Assembly (NCBI RefSeq): GCF_002135355.1
Contig: NZ_NEGE01000010.1
Location: forward strand, 70,287-134,286
Reading direction: 5' to 3'
Source of the DNA: Acinetobacter sp. ANC 4169
GTDB taxonomy: Bacteria > Pseudomonadota > Gammaproteobacteria > Pseudomonadales > Moraxellaceae
Length of the DNA stretch: 64,000 nt
Positions 38,629-49,738 of this stretch are shown here, piece by piece. The position numbers were made by a program, and so were the translations under genes. Below the pieces are notes generated by a model. That model was not told where the DNA came from. It searched no databases and was given only the letters and a program-made list of their open reading frames with translations. How positions within the stretch are numbered: the stretch's first letter is position 1; each line of letters opens with the position of its first letter.

Positions 38629-39398
38629 GCTGATTTTGGCTCCACGGGCAGGTCTTTTGGACCATACCGCCAATGTGACTTAGAGAGAGCGCATATTCTA
38701 CTGCGTATTGGCAAAATCAGCTAGATAGAAATTCACGAATGTGCCATCAATTCGCTCAAGAACACGCAAGAATATTTTATTTTTCAGATAAAAATTTTGA
38801 ATCTTATACAAATTTAAGCCTGTACTATGTTGTTTCTAAATATTATTGCAATACTGAAGCTTATGCTCAATTTCGTATCTTTTAGCTAGTGTTACATAAT
38901 TCTGCATTTTTTCATCCTTGATGTCTTAGAGTTCTTTCATAAATCATTTTTCAATAACTATAAGCTGTTCGTAAAGTTAAAAGAAAACGTAGATTTTAGC
39001 AGGCATTGGATTCATGAGTGTGGCATGGCTGCCACACGTTTCCCCTCCCTTGCGCTGCATTTTAAAGCAGTGCTTAAAACTGGCTCAGGAGGTCGTGTAT
39101 GGGAAACACAAGGTTTTTCTTGCGGACTCCAAATATATTTTGAGATCCTCATTTTGACCTTTCAAAAGTAGAGATATTGCCTACGCAAAGGTGTCAAAAT
39201 AGTAACAGTCAAAGGAGGCAGTGCTAATTTAAGGAAATCTAATATTGAACATTTTCTAATTCATGAAAGAGATCTCTTGAACAAATGATCAAGCTCAAAC
39301 ACTAGCACACAGTTCAGTGCATTATCAGAAAGACAAATCATGTCGTGCTGCTCTAGTAGGTTGGACTTTTTTTGGCATGATGAATTCAGGTCTTCACT
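38629..39398. other. Long intergenic region between purL and the dgt fragment
   Basis: About 770 bases without a supported gene. It contains the purL promoter, a copy of the dispersed hairpin element (39018-39200), a GCGCTGC/GCAGTGC dyad near 39050-39078 and AT-rich sequence. I see no RNA gene. Confidence 0.5.
39018..39200. repeat. Dispersed hairpin element, diverged copy
   Basis: The first hairpin is GTGTGGC/GCCACAC (39018-39037). The 3' part has TTTTGACCTTTCAAAAGTAG and a TTGCCTACGC tail, matching the copies at 34149 and 44134. The centre is different and longer. Confidence 0.65.
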
Positions 39399-39730
39399 GA
39401 ATAATGATAAATGGAATAAATGCGTTGGTTAGAACTGCTTTCGACAGTTCGTATTGGTAGCAAAAAACAAAGTTCAGAACAGGCACGTAGCCCATTTCAT
39501 AAAGATTATGACCGCATTATCTTTTCGCAAAGTTTTCGACAATTAAACCGTAAAACCCAGGTTCATCCGCTGACACAGCACGATGGCATTCACACCCGTT
39601 TAACCCATTCGCTTGAAGTGTCTTGTATTGGTCGCTCACTGGGCATGCTGGCAGCGGAAAAAATTAAAGATCAACTGCCAGTTTGGATTTCCCCTGCCGA
39701 TGTCGGTGCCATTATTCAGGCAGCCTGCCT
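39399..39730 (+). pseudogene. dgt: Duplicated 5' fragment of dgt
   Basis: These bases are nearly identical to the start of intact dgt (from about 41953). The match begins upstream of the start codon (ACTGAATAA, GATAAATGGA) and ends abruptly after GCAGCCTGCC. The second codon, CAA in intact dgt, is TAA here, so the copy is dead at its native start. Beyond 39730 unrelated sequence begins (an M28 peptidase fragment on the other strand). With intact dgt it forms direct repeats around the sulfatase gene. Confidence 0.9.
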
Positions 39731-40004
39731 TTTTCGCTTCATTTACTATGTATTTTGCAGTGGCAAGACCATCTGCCGTTCCTACAGCGTGGTTTCCACC
39801 ATTATTTGCGGCAATCTTTTGAAAACCATCTAAATGCGCCATCATTTTTGTACTGTCTCGAGTTACTGGCAAATGCTGAACTTCTGTAGCAGAAAGCACA
39901 AATTTTACACAGCAATACAGCCAATCAGCGATACGCTGCAACTGATTGCCAGTAACGGCACCAATAAATACTTCATCTTCATTTCCCCCCTCTTTTATAC
40001 TCAC
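39731..40004 (-). pseudogene. N-terminal fragment of an M28 family peptidase
   Basis: On the minus strand the peptide includes HLDGFQKIAANNGGNHAVGT and KYIVNEAKKAG. This matches the start of M28-type aminopeptidases, where LxxLQxIAxxNGGNRAxGTxG precedes the protease-associated domain. The signal peptide is missing or degraded and the catalytic domain is absent: the frame runs into the dgt fragment at 39730. It is therefore a remnant. Confidence 0.6.
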
Positions 40005-40085
40005 TAACGTATGAGAATTCTAAGTGAGCCCTGACATGAAGATATAGATGCTTTAAATAAGCCACTGTCGCAAACATGCGGACAT

Positions 40086-40122
40086 AAAAAAATGGAGCTT
40101 TTTTAAAGCTCCATTTTTTGAT
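40086..40122. terminator. Terminator after the sulfatase gene
   Basis: AAAAAAATGGAGCTTT pairs with AAAGCTCCATTTTTT. It lies just beyond the minus-strand sulfatase stop. Confidence 0.85.
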
Positions 40123-40131
40123 CAGTTTTCA

Positions 40132-41772
<1,641 letters not shown>

Positions 41773-41834
41773 CTATCTACATTTTTATTAAAAATCAACA
41801 GTGCCTGAAAACAATCCTTAAGCCTTGTCAAAGA

Positions 41835-41898
41835 TTTGACACTTTCTAGCTGAATTTCCGCAAAACTATGCACTGAATAGTGCATGAAAAGTGTCAAA
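41835..41898. promoter_or_regulatory. Nested dyad upstream of the sulfatase gene (possible operator)
   Basis: TTTGACACTTT (41835-41845) has its exact inverted partner AAAGTGTCAAA (41888-41898), and inside lies a second dyad ATGCACT-GAAT-AGTGCAT (41868-41885). They sit about 70-130 bases before the sulfatase start and before dgt. The symmetry suggests a regulator-binding site; the regulator is unknown. Confidence 0.55.
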
Positions 41899-41972
41899 CT
41901 ATGACGCGCTACTCTAGTGCATTCCATGTAATTTTGGCATCATGCATATAGCAAATAACTGAATAACGATAA

Positions 41973-43313
41973 ATGGAACAAATGCGTTGGTTGGAACTGC
42001 TTTCGACAGTTCGTATTGGTAGCAAAAAACAAAGTTCAGAACAGGCACGTAGCCCATTTCATAAAGATTATGACCGCATTATCTTTTCGCAAAGTTTTCG
42101 ACAATTAAACCGTAAAACCCAGGTTCACCCGCTGACACAGCACGATGGCATTCACACCCGTTTAACCCATTCACTTGAAGTGTCTTGTATTGGTCGTTCA
42201 CTGGGCATGCTGGCAGCGGAAAAAATTAAAGATCAACTGCCAGTCTGGATTTCCCCTGCCGATGTCGGTGCCATTATTCAGGCCGCCTGCCTGGCGCATG
42301 ATATTGGCAATCCACCCTTTGGACATGCTGGTGAATATGCGATTCGCGAATGGTTTGATGATGCATCACATGGCAATTTTCTGGAAAAACTCACTTCAGA
42401 AGAACAAGCCGATGTACGTCAATTTGAAGGCAATGCCCAAGGCTTACGTTTATTGACCAAAATTGACTACCATCCGAATGACGGCGGTATGCGCCTGACT
42501 TATGCCACTTTAGGCGCTTACTTAAAGTATCCGTGGCTGTCTAAAACGATTGCTTCTCAAGGTGACCGCCCTGCCAGTCAACGCGCCAAGTTCGGCTGTT
42601 ATCAATCAGAAAAAGAGATTCTAAAGCAGATTGCTGAACAGCTCGGTTTAATTCAGCTCGGCGAATATCAGTATTGCCGTCATCCGCTGACCTATTTACT
42701 GGAAGCCGCAGATGATATTTGCTACGCCCTGATTGATCTGGAAGATGGCATTATTTTAAATATGCTGTCTTATGAAGAAGTGGAACCTATTTTCCTCGAC
42801 CTGATTGCGGATTATGGCAGACCGGAAGAACTGTCTATGCCCACCACGACCTGGCAGCAAAAAATTGCCGCTTTACGTGGCCGGGTGATGAAACGGCTGG
42901 TGGATGAAGTGACCTCAGCATTTGCCAGACATCACTATGAAATTTTGTCGGGACAACTTAAAGGCAGCTTGTTGCAATATTGTTCCGAAGATATTGAACG
43001 TGGCATTGACCGAGCGAAGAATCTGGCGCGTGACAAGATTTTTGAACATCCGCAAAAAGCCGGACTGGAAATTATTGCGCATCAAAGCCTGCAAAATATT
43101 TTAGATGCCTTTATTCCACTGACGACGCCACACAAGACTTTAAGCTTTAAAGAACAGCGCTTGATGTCCATGTTGCAACGTGCCGGTGTGAATTTTCAAA
43201 GCAATCATTATGAAAATATTATGCAAGTGTTGGATATTATTTCGAAATTCTCTGACCATCAGGCCTATAACCTATCACAAGAGTTACAAGGCAATAAGGC
43301 AGGTTTGATCTAA
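41973..43313 (+). CDS. dgt: dGTP triphosphohydrolase Dgt family
   Basis: A 446-residue HD-domain deoxynucleotide triphosphohydrolase. The metal ligands are visible as His in THSLEVSCIG and His-Asp in AHDIGNPPFGHAGE. RSPFHKDYDRIIFSQSFRQL is the standard N-terminal region. The enzyme cleaves dNTPs to nucleoside and triphosphate and limits dNTP pools. It starts at ATGGAACAA. Its 5' end is duplicated at 39399-39730. The next gene, ruvA, follows after 175 bases. Confidence 0.94.
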   Translation: MEQMRWLELLSTVRIGSKKQSSEQARSPFHKDYDRIIFSQSFRQLNRKTQVHPLTQHDGIHTRLTHSLEVSCIGRSLGMLAAEKIKDQLPVWISPADVGAIIQAACLAHDIGNPPFGHAGEYAIREWFDDASHGNFLEKLTSEEQADVRQFEGNAQGLRLLTKIDYHPNDGGMRLTYATLGAYLKYPWLSKTIASQGDRPASQRAKFGCYQSEKEILKQIAEQLGLIQLGEYQYCRHPLTYLLEAADDICYALIDLEDGIILNMLSYEEVEPIFLDLIADYGRPEELSMPTTTWQQKIAALRGRVMKRLVDEVTSAFARHHYEILSGQLKGSLLQYCSEDIERGIDRAKNLARDKIFEHPQKAGLEIIAHQSLQNILDAFIPLTTPHKTLSFKEQRLMSMLQRAGVNFQSNHYENIMQVLDIISKFSDHQAYNLSQELQGNKAGLI

Positions 43314-43488
43314 AACATTTTTCGCAGTTGGGCGGATCATAAACCTTATTGATGAATATTCGAGACAGAGCGACTTTAAATCGACAACTAATTTGCTCTT
43401 AACAAGCAAAAAAATTCCACGAGCATTTTGCCTTTCATGCAAATGCTCACTACTATGCAACGAACGATAGATAAAGTGACAAATTAAA

Positions 43489-44091
43489 ATGATTGGATGT
43501 CTCATTGGTGAAGTGTTTGCTCTAGAAGCACCGACAGTACTGTTAAATGTCAATGGTGTAGGCTATGAAGTGGATACTCCGCTTTCTACATTTTGCCAAT
43601 TACAGAAAGGCCAAAAAGTCACCTTATGGACGCACCTCGCCGTTCGTGAAGATGCTCAGCTTTTATATGGCTTCTTGAATGCCCAGGAAAAAATCATCTT
43701 CCGCACCCTGCTGAAAGTCAACGGCGTAGGCCCTAAAATGGCACTCGGCATATTATCGACCTTAAGCGTAGAAATGCTGATTCATACCGTGGAACATGAA
43801 GATATCAACAGCCTGGTGAAAGTTCCTGGTGTAGGCAAGAAAACCGCTGAACGCTTGATGATTGAACTGCGTGACCGTTTTAAAGCCATGTCTGCCGGCA
43901 CTGCCAATAATCCTGCATCAGCACAGCAAATCCAGTTTAGCGGTAACTCGGCTGTGGCAGAAGCCGAAGCGGCATTGCAATCTTTAGGTTATAAACCTTT
44001 AGAAGCACAGAAACTGGTGAATGCAGCCAAAGGTGATTTCACCGAAGCATCAGATATCATTCGCGCTGCATTAAAATCGATGAATAAATAG
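43489..44091 (+). CDS. ruvA: Holliday junction branch migration protein RuvA
   Basis: A 200-residue protein that binds four-way junctions as a tetramer and loads RuvB. The N-terminal OB domain starts MIGCLIGEVFALEAPTVLLN. The two helix-hairpin-helix motifs are LLKVNGVGPKMAL and LVKVPGVGKKTAERL. A C-terminal UBA-like domain for RuvB contact ends with ASDIIRAALK. The length equals the usual RuvA. ruvB follows 262 bases downstream with a repeat element between them. Confidence 0.97.
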   Translation: MIGCLIGEVFALEAPTVLLNVNGVGYEVDTPLSTFCQLQKGQKVTLWTHLAVREDAQLLYGFLNAQEKIIFRTLLKVNGVGPKMALGILSTLSVEMLIHTVEHEDINSLVKVPGVGKKTAERLMIELRDRFKAMSAGTANNPASAQQIQFSGNSAVAEAEAALQSLGYKPLEAQKLVNAAKGDFTEASDIIRAALKSMNK

Positions 44092-44133
44092 CCTCATGAT
44101 TTGAAGTTATAGATGTAAATAGATGCAATGAAA

Positions 44134-44262
44134 GGCAGCATGGATGCTGCCGCAAAAATATGGCATATGGACATGCCATTATTTCTGCAAAGGGTTTTGT
44201 TACTTTGCGCGGTATACTGCTCATCTGTCAAAAGTAAGGCATCGCCTACGCGAAAGCAGTGA
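44134..44262. repeat. Dispersed hairpin element between ruvA and ruvB
   Basis: Hairpin 1 GGCAGCAT/ATGCTGCC (44134-44151), hairpin 2 ATGGCAT/ATGCCAT (44160-44178), then GTTTTGTTACTTTG, a diverged centre and CAAAAGTAA with the ATCGCCTACGCG tail. It interrupts the usual close ruvA-ruvB spacing. Hairpin stems differ in sequence from other copies but stay paired. Confidence 0.8.
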
Positions 44263-44353
44263 ATATCTTTCATCATTCGCGGCCGTGCAACTAAATGTGG
44301 TATGTATGACCATAACGCGACAATCGAATTCACGAAAATAGAACTGACTTAAT

Positions 44354-45361
44354 ATGCAAGACCGTCTCATCAGTGGTTCTGAAAAACCCGAAGATCATTT
44401 TGATCGTGCCATTCGCCCGACTTCACTGGATGACTATATTGGTCAGCCAGTGGTACGCGAGCAAATGGAAATCTTTATTGGCGCAGCCCGTGGCCGTGGC
44501 GAAGCCCTCGACCATACCCTGATTTTTGGCCCACCGGGTTTGGGTAAAACCACGCTGGCCAATATTATTGCTCGGGAAATGGGCGGTAATTTAAAATCAA
44601 CTTCTGGTCCTGTTCTGGAACGTGCCGGTGATCTGGCCGCCATGCTGACCAATCTGGAAGAAGGTGACGTTTTATTTATTGATGAAATTCACCGTCTTTC
44701 TCCTGTGATTGAAGAAATCCTGTATCCCGCCATGGAAGATTACCAGCTGGATATCATGATTGGTGAAGGCCCTGGCGCACGTTCCATTAAACTGGATTTG
44801 CCGCCATTTACCTTGGTGGCTGCAACAACTCGTGCAGGCTTGCTCACCTCTCCACTGCGTGACCGTTTTGGTATTGTGCAGCGTTTAGAATTTTATTCAG
44901 TTGCAGACCTGACTCACATTGTTTCACGTTCAGCCAGTTTAATGGATGTTCCCATGACCGCTGATGGCGCAAAAGAAATTGCTCGTCGCGCACGTGGTAC
45001 ACCGCGTATTGCCAACCGTTTGCTACGTCGCGTGCGTGACTATGCTCAAGTCAAAGGTACAGGCGAAGTCACTCAGGACATGGCACAACGTGCTCTTGAT
45101 ATGCTAAATGTCGATAAAGATGGTTTGGACACTTTAGACCGTCGCTACTTGAGTATGTTGCTAGAGCGTTTTGATGGTGGTCCTGCAGGTGTCGAAGCTT
45201 TGGCTGCGGCGATGGCGGAAGATTCAGGTACTCTGGAAGATGTGATTGAACCTTACCTGATTCAGCAAGGCTATACCATGCGTACTGCACGTGGCCGTAT
45301 TGCAACAAATATGGCGTATTTACAGTTTGGCATGACACCGCCAGAGCCGAAAGAGAAATAA
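44354..45361 (+). CDS. ruvB: Holliday junction DNA helicase RuvB
   Basis: A 335-residue AAA+ motor that drives branch migration with RuvA. Walker A is [14 protein letters not shown], Walker B is [10 protein letters not shown], sensor 1 is VAATTRAG, and the sensor 2 Arg is in [13 protein letters not shown]. The C-terminal winged-helix DNA-binding domain ends with [14 protein letters not shown]. The length and N-terminal [11 protein letters not shown] match the family. A short terminator-like hairpin follows at 45364-45388. Confidence 0.97.
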   Translation: MQDRLISGSEKPEDHFDRAIRPTSLDDYIGQPVVREQMEIFIGAARGRGEALDHTLIFGPPGLGKTTLANIIAREMGGNLKSTSGPVLERAGDLAAMLTNLEEGDVLFIDEIHRLSPVIEEILYPAMEDYQLDIMIGEGPGARSIKLDLPPFTLVAATTRAGLLTSPLRDRFGIVQRLEFYSVADLTHIVSRSASLMDVPMTADGAKEIARRARGTPRIANRLLRRVRDYAQVKGTGEVTQDMAQRALDMLNVDKDGLDTLDRRYLSMLLERFDGGPAGVEALAAAMAEDSGTLEDVIEPYLIQQGYTMRTARGRIATNMAYLQFGMTPPEPKEK

Positions 45362-45363
45362 TT

Positions 45364-45388
45364 CAAAAGCAGCTTAAGCTGCTTTTTG
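45364..45388. terminator. Bidirectional terminator after ruvB
   Basis: AAAAGCAGC/GCTGCTTTTT with a TTAA loop lies between the convergent ruvB and hypothetical gene. It overlaps the 3' end of the hypothetical gene. Confidence 0.75.
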
Positions 45389-46036
45389 GTTATTAAAAAT
45401 AAGTTTTAAATTGTGTTTAAGAATCTTTTGTAAAACTAAATGTAATGATTTGAGCTCGTTCAACTCATCTTCTTTAAACTTACGCTTTGCAAAATTATCC
45501 AGGCTTTTTGAAACCCACATTTTCATATTTTCAAAGTCGACACTCAGTTCTTGTGTAGCAAAATTCTGTAATTCAACTAATGCTTGTAATCTATCAAGTT
45601 GCTCTATTAATTCATTACCTTGCTTGGCTAATTCAGTAAGTTCTGAATTAAAATTTTCTTCGATCAAAGCACAGGCATTAGATTGAATACACTCATTAAT
45701 AAGCTGAATAGTACTAGTATAATTTACCGTATACTCCCTTACACATGAATACACCCTGACTCTTTGCTCAATAACTGATTGTATCCAATCCTTATTTTTA
45801 TGGTAATGAGTTTCTATTTGTTTTTGCTTTTCTTGGCTTTCGATTAAGTTCTTATTAGACTCAATTTGACCTTGTGTCGACTTCCTTACAATATAAATAG
45901 TCACTATAAAAGCAAGCAATGACATAACAATTGCGCCTATCGAAATCCAATCCGTATCTTGTTCAATTTTAATCACTAATTGTTGACCACTTAGCTGTTG
46001 TAAAATCACCGCCTGTGCATTTTCTTGTTGTGCCAT
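45374..46036 (-). CDS. Membrane-anchored coiled-coil protein, unknown function
   Basis: A 220-residue protein, starting at MAQQENAQAV (46036) after GGGAAAG; a TTG at 46045 is weaker. One membrane segment lies at about residues 31-52 (WISIGAIVMSLLAFIVTIYI), followed by a long charged helical region with likely coiled coil (QIESNKNLIESQEKQKQIE). The C-terminal part is helical with Lys/Glu. No family is recognised. It is a convergent neighbour of ruvB, with GC slightly lower than the core genes. Confidence 0.65.
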   Translation of the reverse strand: MAQQENAQAVILQQLSGQQLVIKIEQDTDWISIGAIVMSLLAFIVTIYIVRKSTQGQIESNKNLIESQEKQKQIETHYHKNKDWIQSVIEQRVRVYSCVREYTVNYTSTIQLINECIQSNACALIEENFNSELTELAKQGNELIEQLDRLQALVELQNFATQELSVDFENMKMWVSKSLDNFAKRKFKEDELNELKSLHLVLQKILKHNLKLIFNNQKAA

Positions 46037-46114
46037 CTTTCCCAAACTTATTTTTAAAATATTCGTTGGGGTTATCTTAAAGGTTTTTCTTTTTAATTTT
46101 AATTAATTAGATAC

Positions 46115-46696
46115 TTATAAATTAGAGATAACACGTACCTCTTCCACCAGCATCAACTCACACGCACCATTCCCTGTATCTTCACGACTTAAAGAACTGC
46201 GCCACTTCCAGCCATCATCAGCCGTGACCTCAACCAGTTGTCCTTTCAAATAAATCAGATCATCCTGATCAATCTCTTTCAGCTGTTTTGCAATCTGATT
46301 TGATGCAGGGATCAAGTGCGTATTGGCGCTGTGCGTTGAAATTTCATTCACAGGTATAGGCGGTGCATTTTCATAACGCCAGTAGTACCAGCGATTACTC
46401 TGACTGATCGACAACTGCTTATAAACAGCAGGATTGGTCATGCTGCCCCATCCCAAAGCAAAATCTACTGGACTGAGTTCGGCCTCTCGCCCGAAACTAT
46501 AGTCTTCTCTTGATAAAACCCGAAACTCGCCAGCATACGCTTCAAGATTTTTCATACTGTAACCATCAAACTGATGGATTCCTTGAGCAGATTGATAATC
46601 AGCAGCCTCTGAAATACCTTTATCCGGTTTCAGCCAGTAATTCCACAGTGCAAACCCCAAGGCTAAAATAATGATATATTTCAAAAAGCGACTCAT
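46115..46696 (-). CDS. Conserved membrane-anchored protein, unknown function
   Basis: A 193-residue protein with one N-terminal membrane anchor (FLKYIIILALGFALWNYWL) and an exported domain. Features include DYSFGREAELSPVDFALGWG, a WYYWRYENAPPIP block and a C-terminal WKWRSSLSREDTGNGACELM. The aromatic/tryptophan-rich layout suggests a small beta domain, but I cannot name a family. It starts at ATG 46696 with a weak upstream GAGAT. It is isolated between intergenic regions. Confidence 0.7.
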   Translation of the reverse strand: MSRFLKYIIILALGFALWNYWLKPDKGISEAADYQSAQGIHQFDGYSMKNLEAYAGEFRVLSREDYSFGREAELSPVDFALGWGSMTNPAVYKQLSISQSNRWYYWRYENAPPIPVNEISTHSANTHLIPASNQIAKQLKEIDQDDLIYLKGQLVEVTADDGWKWRSSLSREDTGNGACELMLVEEVRVISNL

Positions 46697-47002
46697 CTAA
46701 ATCTCGCATGTTTAGTTATGCTGTAATAACTTAATAATAAATTGAATCGGATTAAATCTCGGGGTCACAGATCCGAAATTAACTTTTACAACAACCACAA
46801 TTTATAGAAGCTCATTTCAAAATAAGATACATAAATTTACAAAGTAAAAGTACTAATAAAAACCTTATATTCCAATCACTAAAATAAAGTATACCTTAAA
46901 AGTATATTTAGGATACCTACAGAGTTTTGATTAAATTTAAAACAATATGCAATTCTAGAAAGTCACTTTAACTATTTCAAACTCTTAAGGTTCTCCCAAG
47001 AT
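46697..47002. other. AT-rich divergent intergenic region
   Basis: 306 bases between the divergent hypothetical gene and the amidohydrolase gene. It is AT-rich with no gene. AAGTATATTTAGGATACC near 46897-46918 is only a candidate promoter; no clear operator is visible. Confidence 0.4.
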
Positions 47003-48358
47003 ATGAACATGTACAAGCAGCTCTCCCTTTGTCTTCCACTTATCTTTTGTAGCCAACTCAGCCTTGCTGACTGGATTGATGATTCCGTTAAAAATGTAGA
47101 AGCCCACACCATTAAGCTGCGCGAACATATTCATCAGCATCCTGAACTTGGCAACATGGAATTCAAAACTTCTGAGCTGGTACAAAAAGAGTTGAAATCC
47201 TATGGCATTGAAGTGCGTAAAGGTTATGCCAAAACAGGTGTAATTGGTGTACTGAAAGGTGCTAAACCAGGTCCGGTCATGGCACTTCGTGCAGATATGG
47301 ATGCCCTGCCGATTGAAGAAAAAACTGGACTTCCTTATGCCAGTAAAGCCAAAGCCATGTATCAAGGTGCAGAAACGCATGTCATGCATGGCTGTGGTCA
47401 CGATGCACATACAGCCATGTTATTGGGTGCAGCCAAAGCACTCGCTGCCAATAAAGATAAAATTGCAGGCACCGTGGTATTCGTATTCCAACCTGCTGAA
47501 GAAGGCGGAGCCGATGTCGATAACTTTAGCCAAGGTCATTTAATCGGTTCACGTAAAATGATTGCCGATGGTGCGTTGAACAATCCCAAACCGGAAGTCA
47601 TTTTCGGTATGCACGTGATGGCAGGCATGCCTAGCAGCAATATTTTATATAAAGATGGTGCGATTCTGAACAGTGCCGATCATTTACGCATTCAAGTGAA
47701 TGGTAAACAGGTACATGGCTCCATGCCTTGGCTCGGTCGTGATCCGATCTATGCGTCATCACAAATGATCAACAACATGCAAAGTCTGGTCAGCCGGAAG
47801 GCGGACTTGACCAAAGGTATGGGGGTGGTGAGTATTGGTAGCATTCACGGTGGTACAACAGGTAACGTCATTCCAGATCAAGTCAATATGGTGGGTACGA
47901 TCCGCTCCAATAATGAAGATGTGCGCCAAGGAATATTAAAAGACCTACCGAAAATGATTGAGCATAATGCCGCAGCCAATGAGGTCACTGCAAAAGTGGA
48001 AATTGCGCCCTACGCGCCTGTGACCACCAATGACAAAACCTTAACCAAGCTGATGCAGCCTACACTGGCTCAGGTGAATGGAGAAGATAAACTGCATGTA
48101 CTGGACAACAATGCCAGTGCCAGTGAAGATTTTTCTTATTATGGTCAGCTCATGCCGTCCTTGTTTGTCTTTGTAGGCGCAACGCCTGCCGATCAGGACA
48201 TGGCCAAAGCCGCACCTAACCATAACCCTTTATTTATTGTCGATAATGCGACCTTAAAAACCGGAGTAGAAAGCCATGTGCGCTTTATTCTGGATTATCC
48301 AAAAGTTGCCGGACAAGTACAGGCAGACTGGAAAAAAATGCAAGCTACAAAAAAATAA
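47003..48358 (+). CDS. Secreted M20 family amidohydrolase/peptidase
   Basis: A 451-residue M20D-type metallohydrolase. A signal peptide ends near LSLADW, so it is periplasmic or secreted. Metal-site motifs are ALRADMDALPIEE, MHGCGHDAHTAMLLGAAK and FQPAEEGG. Family members hydrolyse N-acyl amino acids, hippurate or peptides; the specific substrate cannot be assigned. The ATG at 47003 follows a TAAGGTT segment. A strong terminator follows. Confidence 0.9.
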   Translation: MNMYKQLSLCLPLIFCSQLSLADWIDDSVKNVEAHTIKLREHIHQHPELGNMEFKTSELVQKELKSYGIEVRKGYAKTGVIGVLKGAKPGPVMALRADMDALPIEEKTGLPYASKAKAMYQGAETHVMHGCGHDAHTAMLLGAAKALAANKDKIAGTVVFVFQPAEEGGADVDNFSQGHLIGSRKMIADGALNNPKPEVIFGMHVMAGMPSSNILYKDGAILNSADHLRIQVNGKQVHGSMPWLGRDPIYASSQMINNMQSLVSRKADLTKGMGVVSIGSIHGGTTGNVIPDQVNMVGTIRSNNEDVRQGILKDLPKMIEHNAAANEVTAKVEIAPYAPVTTNDKTLTKLMQPTLAQVNGEDKLHVLDNNASASEDFSYYGQLMPSLFVFVGATPADQDMAKAAPNHNPLFIVDNATLKTGVESHVRFILDYPKVAGQVQADWKKMQATKK

Positions 48359-48371
48359 AATCCATTTTTTA

Positions 48372-48403
48372 AAAAGTGAGCATCCTTTGCTCACTTTTTT
48401 TAT
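48372..48403 (+). terminator. Terminator after the amidohydrolase gene
   Basis: AAAAAGTGAGCA pairs with TGCTCACTTTTTTT around TCCT. Confidence 0.9.
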
Positions 48404-48603
48404 ATCTAAAGGTTTTGAGGATTGAATAGAGAATAAATTTCATTTGAAACCTTGTGCCATTGGACTCAACTCTCATAATGATAAACTGCAATGCGTTATA
48501 CAGCTTGACTCTTGGCAAAAAAAACGTCATTTTTTCACAGTTTTTTTAATCCACTAAAAGTACAGCTAAAACCATAAAACTGAATTGAAAAATGGGATCC
48601 ATC

Positions 48604-49014
48604 ATGGCGAATAAATTCGAATTCAACATTCGTGTATATATTGAAGACACCGATGCAGGTGGCATTGTCTATCATGCTAACCATATTCGTTTTATGGAAC
48701 GTACCCGTACTGAATGGTTACGTGCGGCAGGTGTTGAACATTACTGGCACCAAAAAGATTATCACTTTGTGGTCCATAAAATAAATGTAAAATATGCGCG
48801 TCCTATCCTGATGGATGATCTGATTACTGTTACCGCGAGTGTAGTTTCGTGTAAAGCGACATCTTTTGTATTGCAACAAAATATTTATCGTGGTGAAATC
48901 ATGCTTGCATCTGGTGAAGTTGAATTGGCATGTATCAGTGTAGACGGCATGCGTCCAACACGACTTCCTGAAGAAATCCGTACACTAATTCTGAAAGAGT
49001 TAGGACAAGACTAA
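48604..49014 (+). CDS. ybgC: Tol-Pal system acyl-CoA thioesterase YbgC
   Basis: A 136-residue hot-dog fold thioesterase, the first gene of the Tol-Pal locus. I use the ATG at 48604 (MANKFEFNIRVYIEDTDAGG), because the alignment to YbgC begins there; an ATG 12 bases earlier is possible. The catalytic Asp lies in YIEDTDAGGIVYHANH. It hydrolyses short or medium acyl-CoA in characterised relatives. tolQ follows after 25 bases. Confidence 0.93.
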   Translation: MANKFEFNIRVYIEDTDAGGIVYHANHIRFMERTRTEWLRAAGVEHYWHQKDYHFVVHKINVKYARPILMDDLITVTASVVSCKATSFVLQQNIYRGEIMLASGEVELACISVDGMRPTRLPEEIRTLILKELGQD

Positions 49015-49039
49015 AAAAATTTATTGGCACATTGTAACT

Positions 49040-49738
49040 ATGGCAACACAACTAGAATCTTCGCTACACGTATCAGATCTTATTTTACAAGCAAGTCCTG
49101 TGGTTCAACTGGTAATGCTGCTGCTCCTTCTGGCATCACTATATAGTTGGTATCTGATTGCCAAGTTACATATGAGTTATAAAAAAGCCCAGGCAGATGA
49201 TGAACATTTCCAAAAAATCTTCTGGTCGGGTGCCGAATTAAATACCCTTTACAACAATGCCCAGCTCAATTCCAAACGTGTCGGTCTGGAAGATATCTTC
49301 TATCAGGGCTTGGGTGAATTTTTAAAGCTGACCAAACGCAATGCACCGGCACAGCAAAGCATTGAAGGTACAGAACGCCTTTTACGCGTTGGCCTAAGCC
49401 GTGACCAAGGCAATCTGGAACAAGGTTTGGGTGCCTTGGCGAGCATTGGTTCAGTTGCACCCTATGTCGGCCTTTTCGGTACGGTTTGGGGCATCATGAA
49501 TGCCTTTATTGGTTTGGCAGATGTTGATCAGGTCACACTGGCCACTGTTGCACCTGGTATTGCCGAAGCTCTCATTGCAACCGCAATTGGCCTGTTTGCA
49601 GCCATTCCAGCCGTTTTGGCCTTTAACCATTACACTGCTAAAGGTGAAACAGTCTATTCAGACCGTGCTTTATTTGCCGAAGAAATGGTGGCGCTTTTAC
49701 AACGTCAAACTGTGGGCTCTGCACAGGAAAATGACTGA
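49040..49738 (+). CDS. tolQ: Tol-Pal system proton channel protein TolQ
   Basis: A 232-residue inner membrane protein with three membrane segments (about residues 17-40, 135-160 and 170-195), the MotA/ExbB type stator that uses proton motive force to energise TolA. GTVWGIMNAFIGLA and VAPGIAEALIATAIGL are the conserved channel helices. Its stop overlaps the tolR start (TGATG), so translation is coupled. Confidence 0.96.
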   Translation: MATQLESSLHVSDLILQASPVVQLVMLLLLLASLYSWYLIAKLHMSYKKAQADDEHFQKIFWSGAELNTLYNNAQLNSKRVGLEDIFYQGLGEFLKLTKRNAPAQQSIEGTERLLRVGLSRDQGNLEQGLGALASIGSVAPYVGLFGTVWGIMNAFIGLADVDQVTLATVAPGIAEALIATAIGLFAAIPAVLAFNHYTAKGETVYSDRALFAEEMVALLQRQTVGSAQEND

